A stretch of DNA of 64,000 nt from Polaromonas sp. (GTDB taxonomy: Bacteria > Pseudomonadota > Gammaproteobacteria > Burkholderiales > Burkholderiaceae_C): assembly GCA_025362315.1 (NCBI GenBank), contig JANYGP010000024.1:1-64000 (forward strand), written 5' to 3'. Below are positions 28,524 through 38,514 of this stretch, one piece after another. The position numbers and the translations under genes are program-made. The notes below the pieces were generated by a model. That model did no database searches. It had not been told where the DNA came from and worked only from the letters and a program-made list of their open reading frames with translations. The stretch's first letter is position 1, and the number at the start of each line of letters is the position of its first letter.

Positions 28524-31500
28524 ATGAACGCACCCACGCAATTTGACAGACTGAACGTTCTCTTGCCAGAGACAAAGCCGCAAGAAAACCGCATCCGCGA
28601 GATTCCGTATAACTACACGTCCTTTTCGGACCGCGAGATTGTTATTCGCTTGTTGGGAACGCGTGCTTGGGGCTTGCTGAACCAGTTGCGTGGCGAGCGC
28701 CAGACCGGCCGGTCTGCCCGCATGTTGTACGAGGTGCTGGGCGATGTGTGGGTGGTGCAGCGCAATCCGTATCTGCAGGACGACATGCTGGATAACCCCA
28801 AGCGCAGAAAGCTTTTGACAGATGCACTTCAGCATCGGTTGACAGAAGTTGAAAAACGCCGCACACCAGATGTGGACAGCCACCGGGATGCCATCGTAGG
28901 CGAGCTGCTTGCAGCTGCGCGCGATGCCGTAACCCGCTTTTCAAAGTCGTTCGAGGAGATTTATGACCTGCGGCGCCTGGCCAGCCGCCGCTTGAGCAAA
29001 CTGACCCAAAAGGACAATATCAAGTTTGATGGTTTGTCCCGCGTCTCGCATGTCACTGATGCAACCGACTGGCGGGTCGAATACCCGTTCGTGGTGCTGA
29101 CGCCGGACACTGAAGTGGAAATGGCAGGCCTGGTCAAGGGCTGCATTGAACTGGGGTTGACAATTGTCCCGCGCGGCGGTGGTACGGGCTACACCGGTGG
29201 CGCGATTCCACTGACATGGAAGTCAGCGGTCATCAATACCGAAAAGCTCGAAGCCATGACCGAGGTTGAAATGACTGCGTTGCCAGGTCTGGCCAGCCCG
29301 GTAGCAACAGTCTGGACAGAAGCCGGCGTGGTCACCCAGCGCGTGGCCGATGCAGCAGAGCGCGGCGGCTTTGTCTTTGCAGTCGACCCGACATCAGCAG
29401 AAGCATCGTGCATCGGCGGCAACATCGCCATGAACGCAGGCGGCAAAAAAGCTGTGCTGTGGGGCACCGCGCTTGACAATCTGGCCAGCTGGCGCATGGT
29501 CACGCCAGATTCGCAGTGGCTCGAAGTGACCCGCATCAACCACAACCTGGGCAAGATTCACGATGCCGAGCTGGCAAGCTTTGAGCTGAAGTATTTTGAA
29601 GCCGACGGCAAAACCTTTGTGCGTCAAGAGCGGCTAGACATCCCGGGCAAAAGCTTTCGCAAACAAGGCCTGGGCAAAGACGTGACCGACAAGTTTTTAA
29701 GCGGCCTGCCCGGCATACAAAAAGAAGGCTGCGACGGCCTGATCACCAGTGCCCGCTGGATCGTGCACCGCATGCCGGTCCACACCCGCACGGTGTGCAT
29801 GGAGTTTTTCGGCAATGCCAAAGACGCCGTGCCTAGCATTGTAGAAATCAAGGATTTCATGTTTGCCGAGCAAAAGCGCAGCGAAGCAGCAGGTTCCCCG
29901 GTGTTGCTGGCCGGGCTGGAGCACCTGGACGACCGCTATTTGCGCGCGGTGGGTTACGCCACCAAATCTAAACGTGGCGGCTTGCCCAAGATGGTTTTGA
30001 TCGGCGACATTGCAGGCGATGATGCGGATGCTGTGGCCAGAGCAACCAGCGAGGTTGTGCGCATTGCCAATTCACGCAATGGTGAAGGTTTTATCGCCAT
30101 TAATCCTGAAGCCCGCAAAAAGTTCTGGCTGGACCGCAAAAAAACCGCTGCCATTTCACGCCACACCAATGCCTTCAAAATCAACGAAGACGTGGTGATT
30201 CCGTTGCCGCGCATGGCTGAGTACACAGATGGCATTGAGCGCATCAACATTGAACTGAGCCTGGCCAACAAGATCAGGTTGTGCGATGCGCTGGAGGCTT
30301 TTCTAAGCAAGGGCAATTTGCCGCTGGGCAAGGCTGAAGACGCGGGCGATGTGCCATCGCCTGAGATGCTGGAAAGCCGGGTTGCACAGGCATTGGCGCT
30401 GGTGGCCGAGACACGTGCGCTGTGGGCTGGCTGGCTGCAAAACGTCGAAACGCTGTTCGTGCAATTGCAAGACCACTCTCTGCGCGCCAGCTGGAAGGCA
30501 CAGCTCAAAGCGCCATTACAAGCCGTTTTTACGGGCGGCGCGTTTTTGCCGATATTCAACGAATGTGTGGCGATCCACAAGCGCGTGCTCAAGGGCCGCG
30601 TATGGGCTGCTCTGCACATGCACGCAGGCGATGGCAATGTACATACCAACCTGCCCGTCAACAGCGACGACTACGAGATGCTGCAAACCGCCCGTCATGC
30701 GGTCGAACGCATCATGGTGCTGGCGCGCTCGCTCGACGGCGTGATTTCTGGCGAGCACGGCATAGGAATCACCAAGCTGGAGTTTTTGACCGATGCTGAA
30801 CTGAAACCGTTCGCCGATTACAAGGCCAGGGTGGACCCTGAGGGGCGTTTTAACAAAGGCAAGTTGCTACGAAATAAGGAGCTGCTCGCGCCCGTATTGA
30901 ATGGGCTAGAGGCTAAAAACACACCTGAAATCAGCCAAAAAGGGCCTCTTTTGGCGGATTTGACGAATGCCTACACGCCAAGTTTTGGCCTGATGGGCCA
31001 TGAATCGCTGATCATGCAGCAGTCTGACATTGGTGCAATAGCCGCCAGCGTTAAAGACTGCTTGCGCTGCGGCAAATGCAAGCCGGTTTGCGCCACCCAC
31101 GTGCCACGCGCCAACTTGCTGTACAGCCCACGCAACAAGATTTTGGCAACTTCATTGCTGGTTGAAGCATTTTTGTACGAAGAGCAAACGCGGCGTGGCG
31201 TGTCCATCAAGCATTGGCAGGAGTTTGAAGACGTGGCCGACCACTGCACCGTGTGCCACAAGTGTCTGAGTCCGTGCCCGGTTGATATTGACTTTGGCGA
31301 AGTGTCAATGAACATGCGCAACCTGCTGCGCAAAATGGGTCAAAAAACCTTCCGCCCCGGCAATGCAGCAGCAATGGTGTTTTTAAACGCGACGAGCCCG
31401 CAAACCATCAAGCTGATGCGCAGTGCGATGGTTGACGTAGGCTTCAAAGCCCAGCGGCTGGCCAACAGTTTGTTCAGACGCCTGGCACGCAAGCAAACGT

Positions 31501-32516
31501 CCATGCCACCTGCTACCAATGGCAAGGCACCGATCAAAGAGCAGGTGATTCATTTCATTAACAAGAAGATGCCAGGCGGGTTGCCGAAGAAAACCGCACG
31601 GGCATTGCTGGACATTGAAGACAAGGACTACGTGCCGATCATCCGCAATCCAAAGGCCACCACAGCCGAGACGGAAGCAGTGTTTTACTTTCCTGGCTGC
31701 GGATCTGAACGCCTGTTCAGCCAGGTCGGTTTGGCCACCCAAGCCATGCTGTGGCATGCGGGTGTGCAAACCGTGTTGCCGCCCGGCTATTTGTGCTGTG
31801 GCTATCCGCAAAAAGGCAGCGGCCAGTTTGACAAAGCCGACAAGATGATCACCGACAACCGGGTGCTATTCCACCGCGTGGCCAACACGCTGAACTACCT
31901 CGACATCAAAACCGTGGTGGTGAGCTGCGGCACCTGTTATGACCAGTTGCAGGGTTATGAATTCGACAAAATTTTCCCGGGCAGCCGCATCATTGACATT
32001 CACGAGTATTTGCTTGAAAAAGGCATCACTCTCAGGCCTGAAGGTGGTCAAGGTGCAGGGTACCTGTTTCACGACCCGTGCCACAGCCCGATGAAGCTGC
32101 AGGAGCCAATGAAAACTGTGAAGGCGCTGCTGGGCGACAACGTCATCAAAAACGAGCGCTGCTGCGGTGAGTCCGGCACGCTGGGCGTGACGCGGCCTGA
32201 TATTTCAACCCAGGTACGCTTCAGAAAAGAGGAAGAGCTGCGAAAGGGCGAAGCAGCTCTCAACGAATTGACGGAGGGCTCTGCAAGTGGTGCAACTGGT
32301 GCAAGTGCAGCCACTGAAAAAGCAAACGTCAAAATTTTGACCAGCTGCCCGAGTTGTCTGCAAGGCCTGTCGCGTTACCAGAACGACATGAAAAACGGGC
32401 TGCTGGAGGCCGACTACATCGTCGTTGAAATGGCCAACCAGATGCTGGGCAAAGACTGGCTGCAAACCTATGTGGATTCAGCAAACCGTGGCGGCATTGA
32501 GCGGGTTCTTGTGTGA
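28524..32516 (+). CDS. Large FAD-binding oxidase / iron-sulfur oxidoreductase fusion (DUF3683 type)
   Basis: This 1330-residue protein fuses an N-terminal DUF3683-like segment, a PCMH-type FAD domain ([12 protein letters not shown] near residue 217), an FAD-oxidase C-terminal domain ([26 protein letters not shown]), two 4Fe-4S motifs ([11 protein letters not shown] near residue 846, [12 protein letters not shown] near 907) and two cysteine-rich CCG domains (FPGCGSE...CCGYP; HDPCHSP...CCGESG). The layout is like GlcD plus GlcF in one chain, so a membrane-associated D-2-hydroxyacid (lactate/glycolate) dehydrogenase is likely. Residues 781-797 are encoded by a dispersed repeat. Confidence 0.88.
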   Translation: MNAPTQFDRLNVLLPETKPQENRIREIPYNYTSFSDREIVIRLLGTRAWGLLNQLRGERQTGRSARMLYEVLGDVWVVQRNPYLQDDMLDNPKRRKLLTDALQHRLTEVEKRRTPDVDSHRDAIVGELLAAARDAVTRFSKSFEEIYDLRRLASRRLSKLTQKDNIKFDGLSRVSHVTDATDWRVEYPFVVLTPDTEVEMAGLVKGCIELGLTIVPRGGGTGYTGGAIPLTWKSAVINTEKLEAMTEVEMTALPGLASPVATVWTEAGVVTQRVADAAERGGFVFAVDPTSAEASCIGGNIAMNAGGKKAVLWGTALDNLASWRMVTPDSQWLEVTRINHNLGKIHDAELASFELKYFEADGKTFVRQERLDIPGKSFRKQGLGKDVTDKFLSGLPGIQKEGCDGLITSARWIVHRMPVHTRTVCMEFFGNAKDAVPSIVEIKDFMFAEQKRSEAAGSPVLLAGLEHLDDRYLRAVGYATKSKRGGLPKMVLIGDIAGDDADAVARATSEVVRIANSRNGEGFIAINPEARKKFWLDRKKTAAISRHTNAFKINEDVVIPLPRMAEYTDGIERINIELSLANKIRLCDALEAFLSKGNLPLGKAEDAGDVPSPEMLESRVAQALALVAETRALWAGWLQNVETLFVQLQDHSLRASWKAQLKAPLQAVFTGGAFLPIFNECVAIHKRVLKGRVWAALHMHAGDGNVHTNLPVNSDDYEMLQTARHAVERIMVLARSLDGVISGEHGIGITKLEFLTDAELKPFADYKARVDPEGRFNKGKLLRNKELLAPVLNGLEAKNTPEISQKGPLLADLTNAYTPSFGLMGHESLIMQQSDIGAIAASVKDCLRCGKCKPVCATHVPRANLLYSPRNKILATSLLVEAFLYEEQTRRGVSIKHWQEFEDVADHCTVCHKCLSPCPVDIDFGEVSMNMRNLLRKMGQKTFRPGNAAAMVFLNATSPQTIKLMRSAMVDVGFKAQRLANSLFRRLARKQTSMPPATNGKAPIKEQVIHFINKKMPGGLPKKTARALLDIEDKDYVPIIRNPKATTAETEAVFYFPGCGSERLFSQVGLATQAMLWHAGVQTVLPPGYLCCGYPQKGSGQFDKADKMITDNRVLFHRVANTLNYLDIKTVVVSCGTCYDQLQGYEFDKIFPGSRIIDIHEYLLEKGITLRPEGGQGAGYLFHDPCHSPMKLQEPMKTVKALLGDNVIKNERCCGESGTLGVTRPDISTQVRFRKEEELRKGEAALNELTEGSASGATGASAATEKANVKILTSCPSCLQGLSRYQNDMKNGLLEADYIVVEMANQMLGKDWLQTYVDSANRGGIERVLV
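30865..30914 (+). repeat. Dispersed repeat copy inside the FAD/iron-sulfur oxidoreductase gene
   Basis: The repeat half GCGCCCGTATTGAATGGGCT at 30889-30908 is nearly identical to the ugpB-ugpA and ligase copies. It lies in frame in the linker between the FAD-oxidase C-terminal domain and the first 4Fe-4S motif, adding [12 protein letters not shown]. Confidence 0.9.
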
Positions 32517-32953
32517 TGGTGGATGCGATTGCCAATAACTGCCCACTGTGCACGACAGACGGCGGTGTGCTGGTGTTCAGGAACGATCAAGTCCGTGTTG
32601 TTCAAGCAATAGAGCCAGGCTTTCCAGCGTTTTACAGGGTGGTGTGGCATACCCATGTGGCCGAGTTTTCAGACTTGACCCCAGGCGAGCGTGACAGCTG
32701 CATGAACACGGTGGTGACAGTTGAGCAAGTCCTGCGTGAGCATTTGCAACCCACCAAAATCAATCTGGCAGCCCTGGGCAACGCCGTGCCTCATTTGCAT
32801 TGGCATGTGATTGCGCGCTTTGACTGGGACAGTCACTTTCCAGGGTCTGTCTGGGCTGCACCGCAGCGAGACGCGCAGACTCACAGGCTGACGGAACTGG
32901 CGGTGCAGTGCAATCAGGTCAATCGCCTGCTGGCTGCAAAGCTTGCCGAGTAA
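32516..32953 (+). CDS. HIT family protein (nucleotide hydrolase/transferase)
   Basis: The 145-residue protein has the HIT motif as PHLHWHVIARF, which supplies the histidine triad of nucleotide-binding phosphohydrolases, and an N-terminal NNCPLC segment. Its substrate is unknown. The ATG at 32516 overlaps the last base of the preceding stop codon; a GTG at 32513 is also in frame. Overlap suggests co-expression with the oxidoreductase. Confidence 0.88.
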   Translation: MVDAIANNCPLCTTDGGVLVFRNDQVRVVQAIEPGFPAFYRVVWHTHVAEFSDLTPGERDSCMNTVVTVEQVLREHLQPTKINLAALGNAVPHLHWHVIARFDWDSHFPGSVWAAPQRDAQTHRLTELAVQCNQVNRLLAAKLAE

Positions 32954-32974
32954 ACCTGAAATGAAAGACTGAAC

Positions 32975-33388
32975 ATGGCAGGCCTTGCAGCAGATTCGCC
33001 GACACCGACTGCAATGACGGTTCACAGCAAATCACGCGTGTTGGACATTACTTTTTCAGATGGCGTCCAGTTCACCATTGCGTTTGAACTGATGCGAGTC
33101 TGCTCACCTTCTGCAGAAGTACAGGGTCACGGCCCGGGCCAGGAAGTGCTGCAGGTTGGCAAACGGGAAGTTGGTATTGCCGAGCTTGCCCCGGTTGGCA
33201 ATTACGCGGTCAAGCCTGTTTTTACTGACGGTCATGAAAGCGGCATTTTTTCATGGGACTACCTGTATCACCTGGGTGTCAACCAGCAAAGTTTGTGGGC
33301 TGACTACAAACGCCGATTGGCAATGGCTGGTATGTCCCGTGACAATCCGTACGTGGTTTCTGGTGGCACCAGTCCCGGCAGTTTGTAA
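32975..33388 (+). CDS. DUF971 (GBBH-like N-terminal domain) protein
   Basis: This 137-residue protein carries a single domain resembling the N-terminus of gamma-butyrobetaine hydroxylase (residues about 20-105; DITFSDGVQFTIAFELMRV, GIFSWDYLYHLG). The same small protein stands beside ubiE in many betaproteobacteria. Its function is not established; a link to iron-sulfur or quinone metabolism is only suggested by location. The ATG at 32975 is 21 bases after the HIT gene. Confidence 0.82.
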   Translation: MAGLAADSPTPTAMTVHSKSRVLDITFSDGVQFTIAFELMRVCSPSAEVQGHGPGQEVLQVGKREVGIAELAPVGNYAVKPVFTDGHESGIFSWDYLYHLGVNQQSLWADYKRRLAMAGMSRDNPYVVSGGTSPGSL

Positions 33389-33495
33389 AAATGCTCGCAA
33401 GAGTGTTGTATTTGCAGCATATAAACCAACAATTCCCTGATTCTGACTAGGGTTGTAGCCCTGCTTTCAGGTTCACGCCAACTAGCATTGTGCTC

Positions 33496-34227
33496 ATGAC
33501 ATCGACCCATTTTGGTTTTCAATCTGTTGAAGAAAAAGACAAGGCCAAAGCCGTGCGCGGCGTGTTTGACTCTGTTGCGTCGAAATACGACGTGATGAAC
33601 GACCTGATGTCGGTTGGCATGCACCGTGCCTGGAAGGCCTACACCGTGCTGGTGGCCAATGTCAAAACTGGCCAGCGGGTGCTTGACATCGCTGGCGGAA
33701 CAGGCGACCTGGCGTTGGCATTTGCACCCAAAGTTGGCAGCACAGGGCAGGTGGTTCACACAGACATCAACGAAGCAATGCTGCGTGAGGGCCGCAACCG
33801 CCTGCTGGATGCTGGTGTTAGCTTGCCGACACTGGCTTGTGATGCCGAGCAGCTGCCTTTTCCGGATCACTGTTTTGATCTGGTGACTGTGGCCTTCGGA
33901 CTGCGCAACATGACACACAAAGATGCAGCCCTGCTTGAAATGAGCCGGGTGCTCAAGCCAGGTGGCAAACTGCTGGTGCTGGAGTTTTCCACGGTAGCCA
34001 AGCCACTTGAAAAAATTTACGACTGGTATTCATTCAAGGTTTTGCCAAAATTGGGCAAGCTGGTAGCCAATGACGACGCCAGTTACCAGTACCTGGCCGA
34101 GTCAATTCGCATGCATCCTGACCAGGATGCGCTAAAGGCCATGATGCTCAAAGGCGGCTTTGCGCATGTGGACTATCACAACCTGTCTGGTGGGGTAGTG
34201 GCTTTGCATGTTGGAATCAGGTGTTGA
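33496..34227 (+). CDS. ubiE: Ubiquinone/menaquinone biosynthesis C-methyltransferase
   Basis: UbiE methylates the benzoquinol (or demethylmenaquinol) ring with S-adenosylmethionine. The 243-residue class I methyltransferase shows the N-terminal [21 protein letters not shown] region, the SAM loop [12 protein letters not shown], and the [13 protein letters not shown] segment. A GTG two codons earlier (33490) is possible; the ATG at 33496 is conventional. No Shine-Dalgarno is evident before either, and a 107-base gap without a gene separates it from the DUF971 gene. Confidence 0.95.
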   Translation: MTSTHFGFQSVEEKDKAKAVRGVFDSVASKYDVMNDLMSVGMHRAWKAYTVLVANVKTGQRVLDIAGGTGDLALAFAPKVGSTGQVVHTDINEAMLREGRNRLLDAGVSLPTLACDAEQLPFPDHCFDLVTVAFGLRNMTHKDAALLEMSRVLKPGGKLLVLEFSTVAKPLEKIYDWYSFKVLPKLGKLVANDDASYQYLAESIRMHPDQDALKAMMLKGGFAHVDYHNLSGGVVALHVGIRC

Positions 34228-34290
34228 AAATTTACTGTTCATCCTCACGTCGAAACGACGATTTTGTGTGTTGTTAATCAAGGAGACGTT

Positions 34291-35244
34291 ATGAAAATCT
34301 GGTCTATCGTTCTTTCAGCTGCAATGGCGCTGAGCTTCGGCTTGAGCGCTACCAACGCCGACGCCGCCCGACTGGGGGGTGGCAAGTCAACTGGCAAGCA
34401 GTCTTCCAATGTGACGCAGCGCGAAGCGGCCAAACCTGCAACGCCTGCAGCACCCCCTACTGCCGCTGCTCCCACTGCTGCTCCTAAAAAGCCTTGGGGC
34501 GCAATGCTGGGTGGTCTGGCTGCTGGCCTCGGTCTGGCATGGCTGGCCTCATCACTCGGTTTGGGCGGGGCAATGGCCAATATCATGATGTTTGCTTTGC
34601 TGGCTCTGGTCGCTGTTGTGGTCATTGGCTTTGTCATGCGCAAAATGAAGGGTGGCAATTCTGCCCAGGGCCAGTCGCCTTTTGCGATGCAAGGCGCGGG
34701 CAATGCGGCAACACCGCGCAGCTACAGCCCGGAAAATGTGGGCAACGACGCATCGGCCCGTCCGTGGGAACGCAACAACATGGCTTTCGACGCTGCCAAG
34801 CCTGCCGGTTCTGGCTCCATGATTGGTTCTGGCTTGTCAGGCTCGCAGTCCTGGGGTGTCCCTGCAGATTTTGATGCCAACGGTTTTTTAAATGCATGCA
34901 AGGCCAACTTCATGACGCTCCAGGGCGCGTGGGACCGTTCAGACCTCAACAGCCTGCGCGCCATGATGACGGACGACATGCTCACTGAAATCAAAACCCA
35001 ACTGGCCGAGCGTGAGTCACACACGGGTGTCGGCGTGAACAAGACTGAGGTGCAAATGCTGGATGCCAAATTGCTGGGCATCGAAGAGTTGCCTGACATG
35101 TACATGGCCAGCGTTGAGTTCTCTGGCATGATCCGCGAGGACGCGTCAGCAGGTGCCAGCCCGTTCCGTGAAGTATGGAACATGACCAAGCCGCGTTCAG
35201 GCGCAGGTGGCTGGCTGGTTGCTGGTGTGCAAGCATTGCAATAA
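34291..35244 (+). CDS. Tim44-like domain protein
   Basis: The 317-residue protein has an N-terminal signal-like segment, an Ala/Pro-rich stretch (about residues 45-70), two hydrophobic helices (AMLGGLAAGLGLAWLASSLG and the following ANIMMFALLALVAVVVIGFV), and a C-terminal Tim44-like domain (FDANGFLNACKANFMTLQGAWD onward). Bacterial Tim44-like proteins are of unknown function; the fold is related to NTF2-like folds. A strong AAGGAGAC precedes the ATG at 34291. It sits between ubiE and ubiJ as in relatives. Confidence 0.85.
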   Translation: MKIWSIVLSAAMALSFGLSATNADAARLGGGKSTGKQSSNVTQREAAKPATPAAPPTAAAPTAAPKKPWGAMLGGLAAGLGLAWLASSLGLGGAMANIMMFALLALVAVVVIGFVMRKMKGGNSAQGQSPFAMQGAGNAATPRSYSPENVGNDASARPWERNNMAFDAAKPAGSGSMIGSGLSGSQSWGVPADFDANGFLNACKANFMTLQGAWDRSDLNSLRAMMTDDMLTEIKTQLAERESHTGVGVNKTEVQMLDAKLLGIEELPDMYMASVEFSGMIREDASAGASPFREVWNMTKPRSGAGGWLVAGVQALQ

Positions 35245-35286
35245 TTAACGCCTCAACCCCTCGGGGTTAAATATTCCGTCAAAATC

Positions 35287-35316
35287 GGGAACGTATGAAC
35301 AACACGTTCCCTTTTT
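35287..35316 (+). terminator. Perfect hairpin with T-tract overlapping the ubiJ start
   Basis: An eight-base-pair perfect stem (GGGAACGT / ACGTTCCC) encloses a nine-base loop and is followed by TTTTT. The loop begins with the ubiJ ATG (35295) and the left arm contains the only ribosome binding purines. It looks like a terminator for the Tim44-like gene that has merged with the next gene's start. Confidence 0.6.
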
Positions 35317-35852
35317 CTTTCCTGGAATCTTTAGCCACCCGCTTTCAGCCGCCTGGATGGGTGGTCAGTCAGATGCAACAGCGGCTGGTGCTTTTTTTAA
35401 ACCATGTGTTGATGCAGGAAAAAGAAGCGCAGGACCGCCTGGCCCGCAAAAAAGGCAGCGTTCTGCACATTCGCTGGGGTTTGTTTGCACTTGATTTGTT
35501 GATCACGCCTGCAGGACTGCTGGACAAAGCGGATCCGGATTCCAAACCTGACCTGCTGGTGGCTGTCGCAGCTGACTCGCCTTTAACAGTTGTTCAGTCA
35601 GTTATGGCGGGCAAGTCGCCTCCGGTCAAAATTGAAGGCGATGTGCAATTGGCCGCTGAATTGGGCTGGCTGGCTGAAAACCTGCGCTGGGATTTTGAAG
35701 AAGATTTGTCCCGTGTCGTTGGCGACATTCCTGCGCATGCCATGGCTGATGCGGCCCGGCAACTCGGCAAGGCCTTGAAATCATTTTTGGCGTCTGCACC
35801 GGGCAGTCCATTTGGCCGCGCAACTGGTAGTGATGCGAAAGCCGCCATATGA
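35295..35852 (+). CDS. ubiJ: UbiJ-like SCP2-domain accessory factor of ubiquinone biosynthesis
   Basis: The 185-residue protein matches UbiJ in position and in its SCP2-like lipid-binding layout, with VEGDVQLA-type residues ([21 protein letters not shown]) in the middle. UbiJ helps assemble the soluble ubiquinone hydroxylation complex in E. coli. It lies between ubiE and ubiB, and its stop overlaps the ubiB start (ATGA). The ATG at 35295 lies in a hairpin loop, so the start deserves a check. Confidence 0.8.
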   Translation: MNNTFPFSFLESLATRFQPPGWVVSQMQQRLVLFLNHVLMQEKEAQDRLARKKGSVLHIRWGLFALDLLITPAGLLDKADPDSKPDLLVAVAADSPLTVVQSVMAGKSPPVKIEGDVQLAAELGWLAENLRWDFEEDLSRVVGDIPAHAMADAARQLGKALKSFLASAPGSPFGRATGSDAKAAI

Positions 35853-37411
35853 GCCGGATTTTCAGGGGCTTTTTTATTGTCTGGACAGTGCTGCGGTTTG
35901 GTCTGGACGAACTGGTACTTTCAGGCTTTGAAAAACCGTGGATCAAGCTCATCAGGCGCATCGTCTCGGTAGGCCGCAATTTGCGGGCGCCACGTGGAGA
36001 ACGCCTGCGGGAGGCCCTGGAAAGTCTGGGCCCGATTTTTGTCAAATTTGGCCAGGTCATGTCGACTCGCCGGGACTTGCTGCCGCCGGATATTGCCGAT
36101 GAGCTGGCCAGGCTGCAGGACCGCGTGCCGCCTTTCGAATCAGCACTTGCAGTGGCCATTGTTGAAAAATCTTTCGGCAGGCCCCTGGCAAAAATTTTTG
36201 CAAGTTTTGACCAGACGCCTATTGCCAGTGCATCGATCGCGCAGGTGCATTTTGCGGTGTTGCCGGATGGACGCGAAGTGGCTGTCAAGGTGCTGCGGCC
36301 CAACATACTGCCCGCCATTGAAAAAGACCTGGCCTTGATGCACATGATGGCGGGCTGGGTGGAGCGTTCATCGGCCGACGGAAAGCGCCTGAAACCGCGT
36401 GAGGTCATTGGCGAGTTTGACAAATACCTCCATGACGAACTGGACTTGCTGCGCGAAGCCGCAAGCGGTGCCCAGCTGCGCCGCAACATGGCTGGCCTTG
36501 ACCTGGTCATGATCCCCGAAATGATCTGGGACTATTGCATGACAGACGTGATGGTGATGGAGCGCATGAAGGGCGTGCCGATTGGCCAGACCCAGCGGCT
36601 GCGCGACGCCGGTGTAGACATGAAAAAGCTGGCTCGTGATGGCGTGACCATATTTTTTACCCAGGTGTTTCGGGACGGGTTTTTTCATGGGGACATGCAT
36701 CCCGGCAACATTCAGGTGAGCCTGGACCCGGCAACTTTCGGCCGCTTTATTTCGCTGGATTTTGGCATTGTTGGCACGCTGACTGAAGTTGACAAGGAAT
36801 ATCTGGCGCAAAATTTCAGCGCGTTTTTCAGACGCGACTACAAGCGTGTTGCAGAGTTGCATATTGAGTCGGGTTGGGTCCCGCAAACCACCCGCGTGGA
36901 CGAGCTTGAATCTGCCATCCGGGCCTGCTGCGAGCCCTACTTTGACAGGCCACTGAAGGAAATATCGTTGGGCCTGGTGCTGATGAGGCTGTTTCAAACC
37001 TCGCGCCGCTTTCATGTTGAAATCCAGCCGCAGTTGGTGCTGCTGCAAAAAACCTTGCTGAACATTGAAGGACTTGGACGGGACCTTGATCCTGACCTGG
37101 ACCTGTGGAGCACTGCCAAACCGTTTCTGGAAAAGTGGATGCTGGAGCAGATTGGGCCTGAAAAACTGCTGGCACAGCTCAAGGCAGAAGCGCCGTCTTA
37201 TGCCAAGCTGTTACCACTGCTACCGAGATTGCTGTCGGACTATTTAAAGCGCCAGCCGGGCAACAGTCAGATGGGTCAAACTGCTTTGGTAGAACTGCTT
37301 GCTGAGCAAAAACGAACCAACAAACTGCTTCAGGGCATCATTTACGGCGGTGTGGGTTTTGTCCTTGGGCTGCTTGCCATGCAGTTGCTGGTCAGGGTCA
37401 GACTTTTCTGA
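35849..37411 (+). CDS. ubiB: UbiB family ubiquinone biosynthesis kinase-like protein
   Basis: UbiB is an atypical protein-kinase-like ATPase needed for ubiquinone synthesis. The 520-residue protein has the family KxGQ motif ([15 protein letters not shown]), an Ala-rich loop region ([11 protein letters not shown]), [11 protein letters not shown] and SLDFGIVG in the catalytic core, and a C-terminal membrane segment ([20 protein letters not shown]). Length and the C-terminal anchor fit the family. It is translationally coupled to ubiJ. Confidence 0.94.
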   Translation: MSRIFRGFFIVWTVLRFGLDELVLSGFEKPWIKLIRRIVSVGRNLRAPRGERLREALESLGPIFVKFGQVMSTRRDLLPPDIADELARLQDRVPPFESALAVAIVEKSFGRPLAKIFASFDQTPIASASIAQVHFAVLPDGREVAVKVLRPNILPAIEKDLALMHMMAGWVERSSADGKRLKPREVIGEFDKYLHDELDLLREAASGAQLRRNMAGLDLVMIPEMIWDYCMTDVMVMERMKGVPIGQTQRLRDAGVDMKKLARDGVTIFFTQVFRDGFFHGDMHPGNIQVSLDPATFGRFISLDFGIVGTLTEVDKEYLAQNFSAFFRRDYKRVAELHIESGWVPQTTRVDELESAIRACCEPYFDRPLKEISLGLVLMRLFQTSRRFHVEIQPQLVLLQKTLLNIEGLGRDLDPDLDLWSTAKPFLEKWMLEQIGPEKLLAQLKAEAPSYAKLLPLLPRLLSDYLKRQPGNSQMGQTALVELLAEQKRTNKLLQGIIYGGVGFVLGLLAMQLLVRVRLF

Positions 37412-37488
37412 GCGACCGCATATACTTGAAGGTTTTGCCACCCGGGCCTTTCCGGGGGTGCAGTTATTTGAAAAGTCGACACTGAATC

Positions 37489-37875
37489 ATGCCAATTTAT
37501 GCCTACAAATGCGAGTCTTGCGGGCATGCCAAAGACGTGCTGCAAAAAATGTCAGATGCGCCGCTTGTTGATTGCCCTTCGTGTGGCGCACCTGCTTTTA
37601 AAAAACAGCTGACAGCTGCGGGGTTTCAACTCAAAGGCTCCGGCTGGTACGTCACTGACTTTCGCGATGGCAAAGGTGGGGCTGACAAAGCCAAAGATAC
37701 CGAAAAATCCAAGGATTCAGGCACCCTTGAGAAAACAGATGCATCTGCCAGCAGTACACCAGCTCCGGCTGTTACAGGCGCGAAAGCAGAAGCCGCGGCT
37801 GCTGCACCGGCGCCAGCTTCTCCGGCTGCCAGCCCGACATCAGCATCAAAAGCTCCTTCGAAAGACATGCCGTGA
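37489..37875 (+). CDS. FmdB family zinc ribbon protein with Ala/Pro/Ser-rich tail
   Basis: The N-terminal 60 residues form an FmdB-type zinc ribbon with CxxC pairs at Cys8/Cys11 and Cys29/Cys32, starting PIYAYKCESCGH. The remaining half is low-complexity, charged and then Ala/Pro/Ser-rich, with no domain visible; many relatives have a similar tail. FmdB proteins are called putative regulators, but no function is firm. The gene precedes the DUF502 gene and aspS, a common betaproteobacterial order. The stop overlaps the next start. Confidence 0.85.
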   Translation: MPIYAYKCESCGHAKDVLQKMSDAPLVDCPSCGAPAFKKQLTAAGFQLKGSGWYVTDFRDGKGGADKAKDTEKSKDSGTLEKTDASASSTPAPAVTGAKAEAAAAAPAPASPAASPTSASKAPSKDMP

Positions 37876-38495
37876 TGGCAGCCATCCGCAAATGGCTGCT
37901 CGCTGGGCTGTTGGTGCTGGTGCCGTTGACAATCACAATCTGGTTGTTGAACTGGTTTGTAGCCACGCTAGACCAGACACTGCAAATCCTGCCTGGTAAC
38001 TGGCATCCTGACAAGCTGATTGGGTTCCACATCCCCGGATTTGGTGTACTTTTGGCGCTGGCCATTGTGCTGACCATCGGCGCAGTGGCAAGCAATTTTT
38101 TAGGCAGGAAATTGGTTAGCTGGTGGGATGCGCTGCTGAGCCAAATTCCCATCGTCCGATCAATTTATTCCAGTGTCAAGCAGGTTTCTGACACCCTGTT
38201 TTCAGAAAACGGGAATGCCTTTCGCAAGGCTTTGCTGGTGCAGTGGCCGCGCGAAGGGGTTTGGACCATCGCCTTTCAAACCGGATCGCCCGGCGGTGAT
38301 GTGGTCAACCATCTGGCTGGTGATTACCTGAGTGTTTACGTTCCGACCACGCCCAACCCCACCGGTGGCTACTTTGTCATGCTTAAAAAGCAGGACTGTA
38401 TTGAACTCAAAATGAGTGTTGATGAAGCCCTGACTTACGTGATCTCAATGGGCGTTGTGGTGCCTGGCAGTGCTGCAAATTACAAACCCAAATAA
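37875..38495 (+). CDS. DUF502 family membrane protein
   Basis: The 206-residue protein has two N-terminal membrane helices ([20 protein letters not shown] and a second around residues 55-77), the DUF502 segment [13 protein letters not shown], and a cytoplasmic-facing C-terminal domain with [11 protein letters not shown]. Function is unknown. A GTG at 37872 is in frame; the ATG at 37875 overlaps the fmdB-type gene stop by one base. It lies 19 bases before aspS. Confidence 0.88.
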   Translation: MAAIRKWLLAGLLVLVPLTITIWLLNWFVATLDQTLQILPGNWHPDKLIGFHIPGFGVLLALAIVLTIGAVASNFLGRKLVSWWDALLSQIPIVRSIYSSVKQVSDTLFSENGNAFRKALLVQWPREGVWTIAFQTGSPGGDVVNHLAGDYLSVYVPTTPNPTGGYFVMLKKQDCIELKMSVDEALTYVISMGVVVPGSAANYKPK

Positions 38496-38514
38496 TCTTT
38501 TTCAATTTTTATTT

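Noticed and set aside
33449-33467. AGGG...CCCT with T-rich tail before ubiE as a terminator
   Set aside because: The stem has only four pairs and the T-run is short and interrupted.
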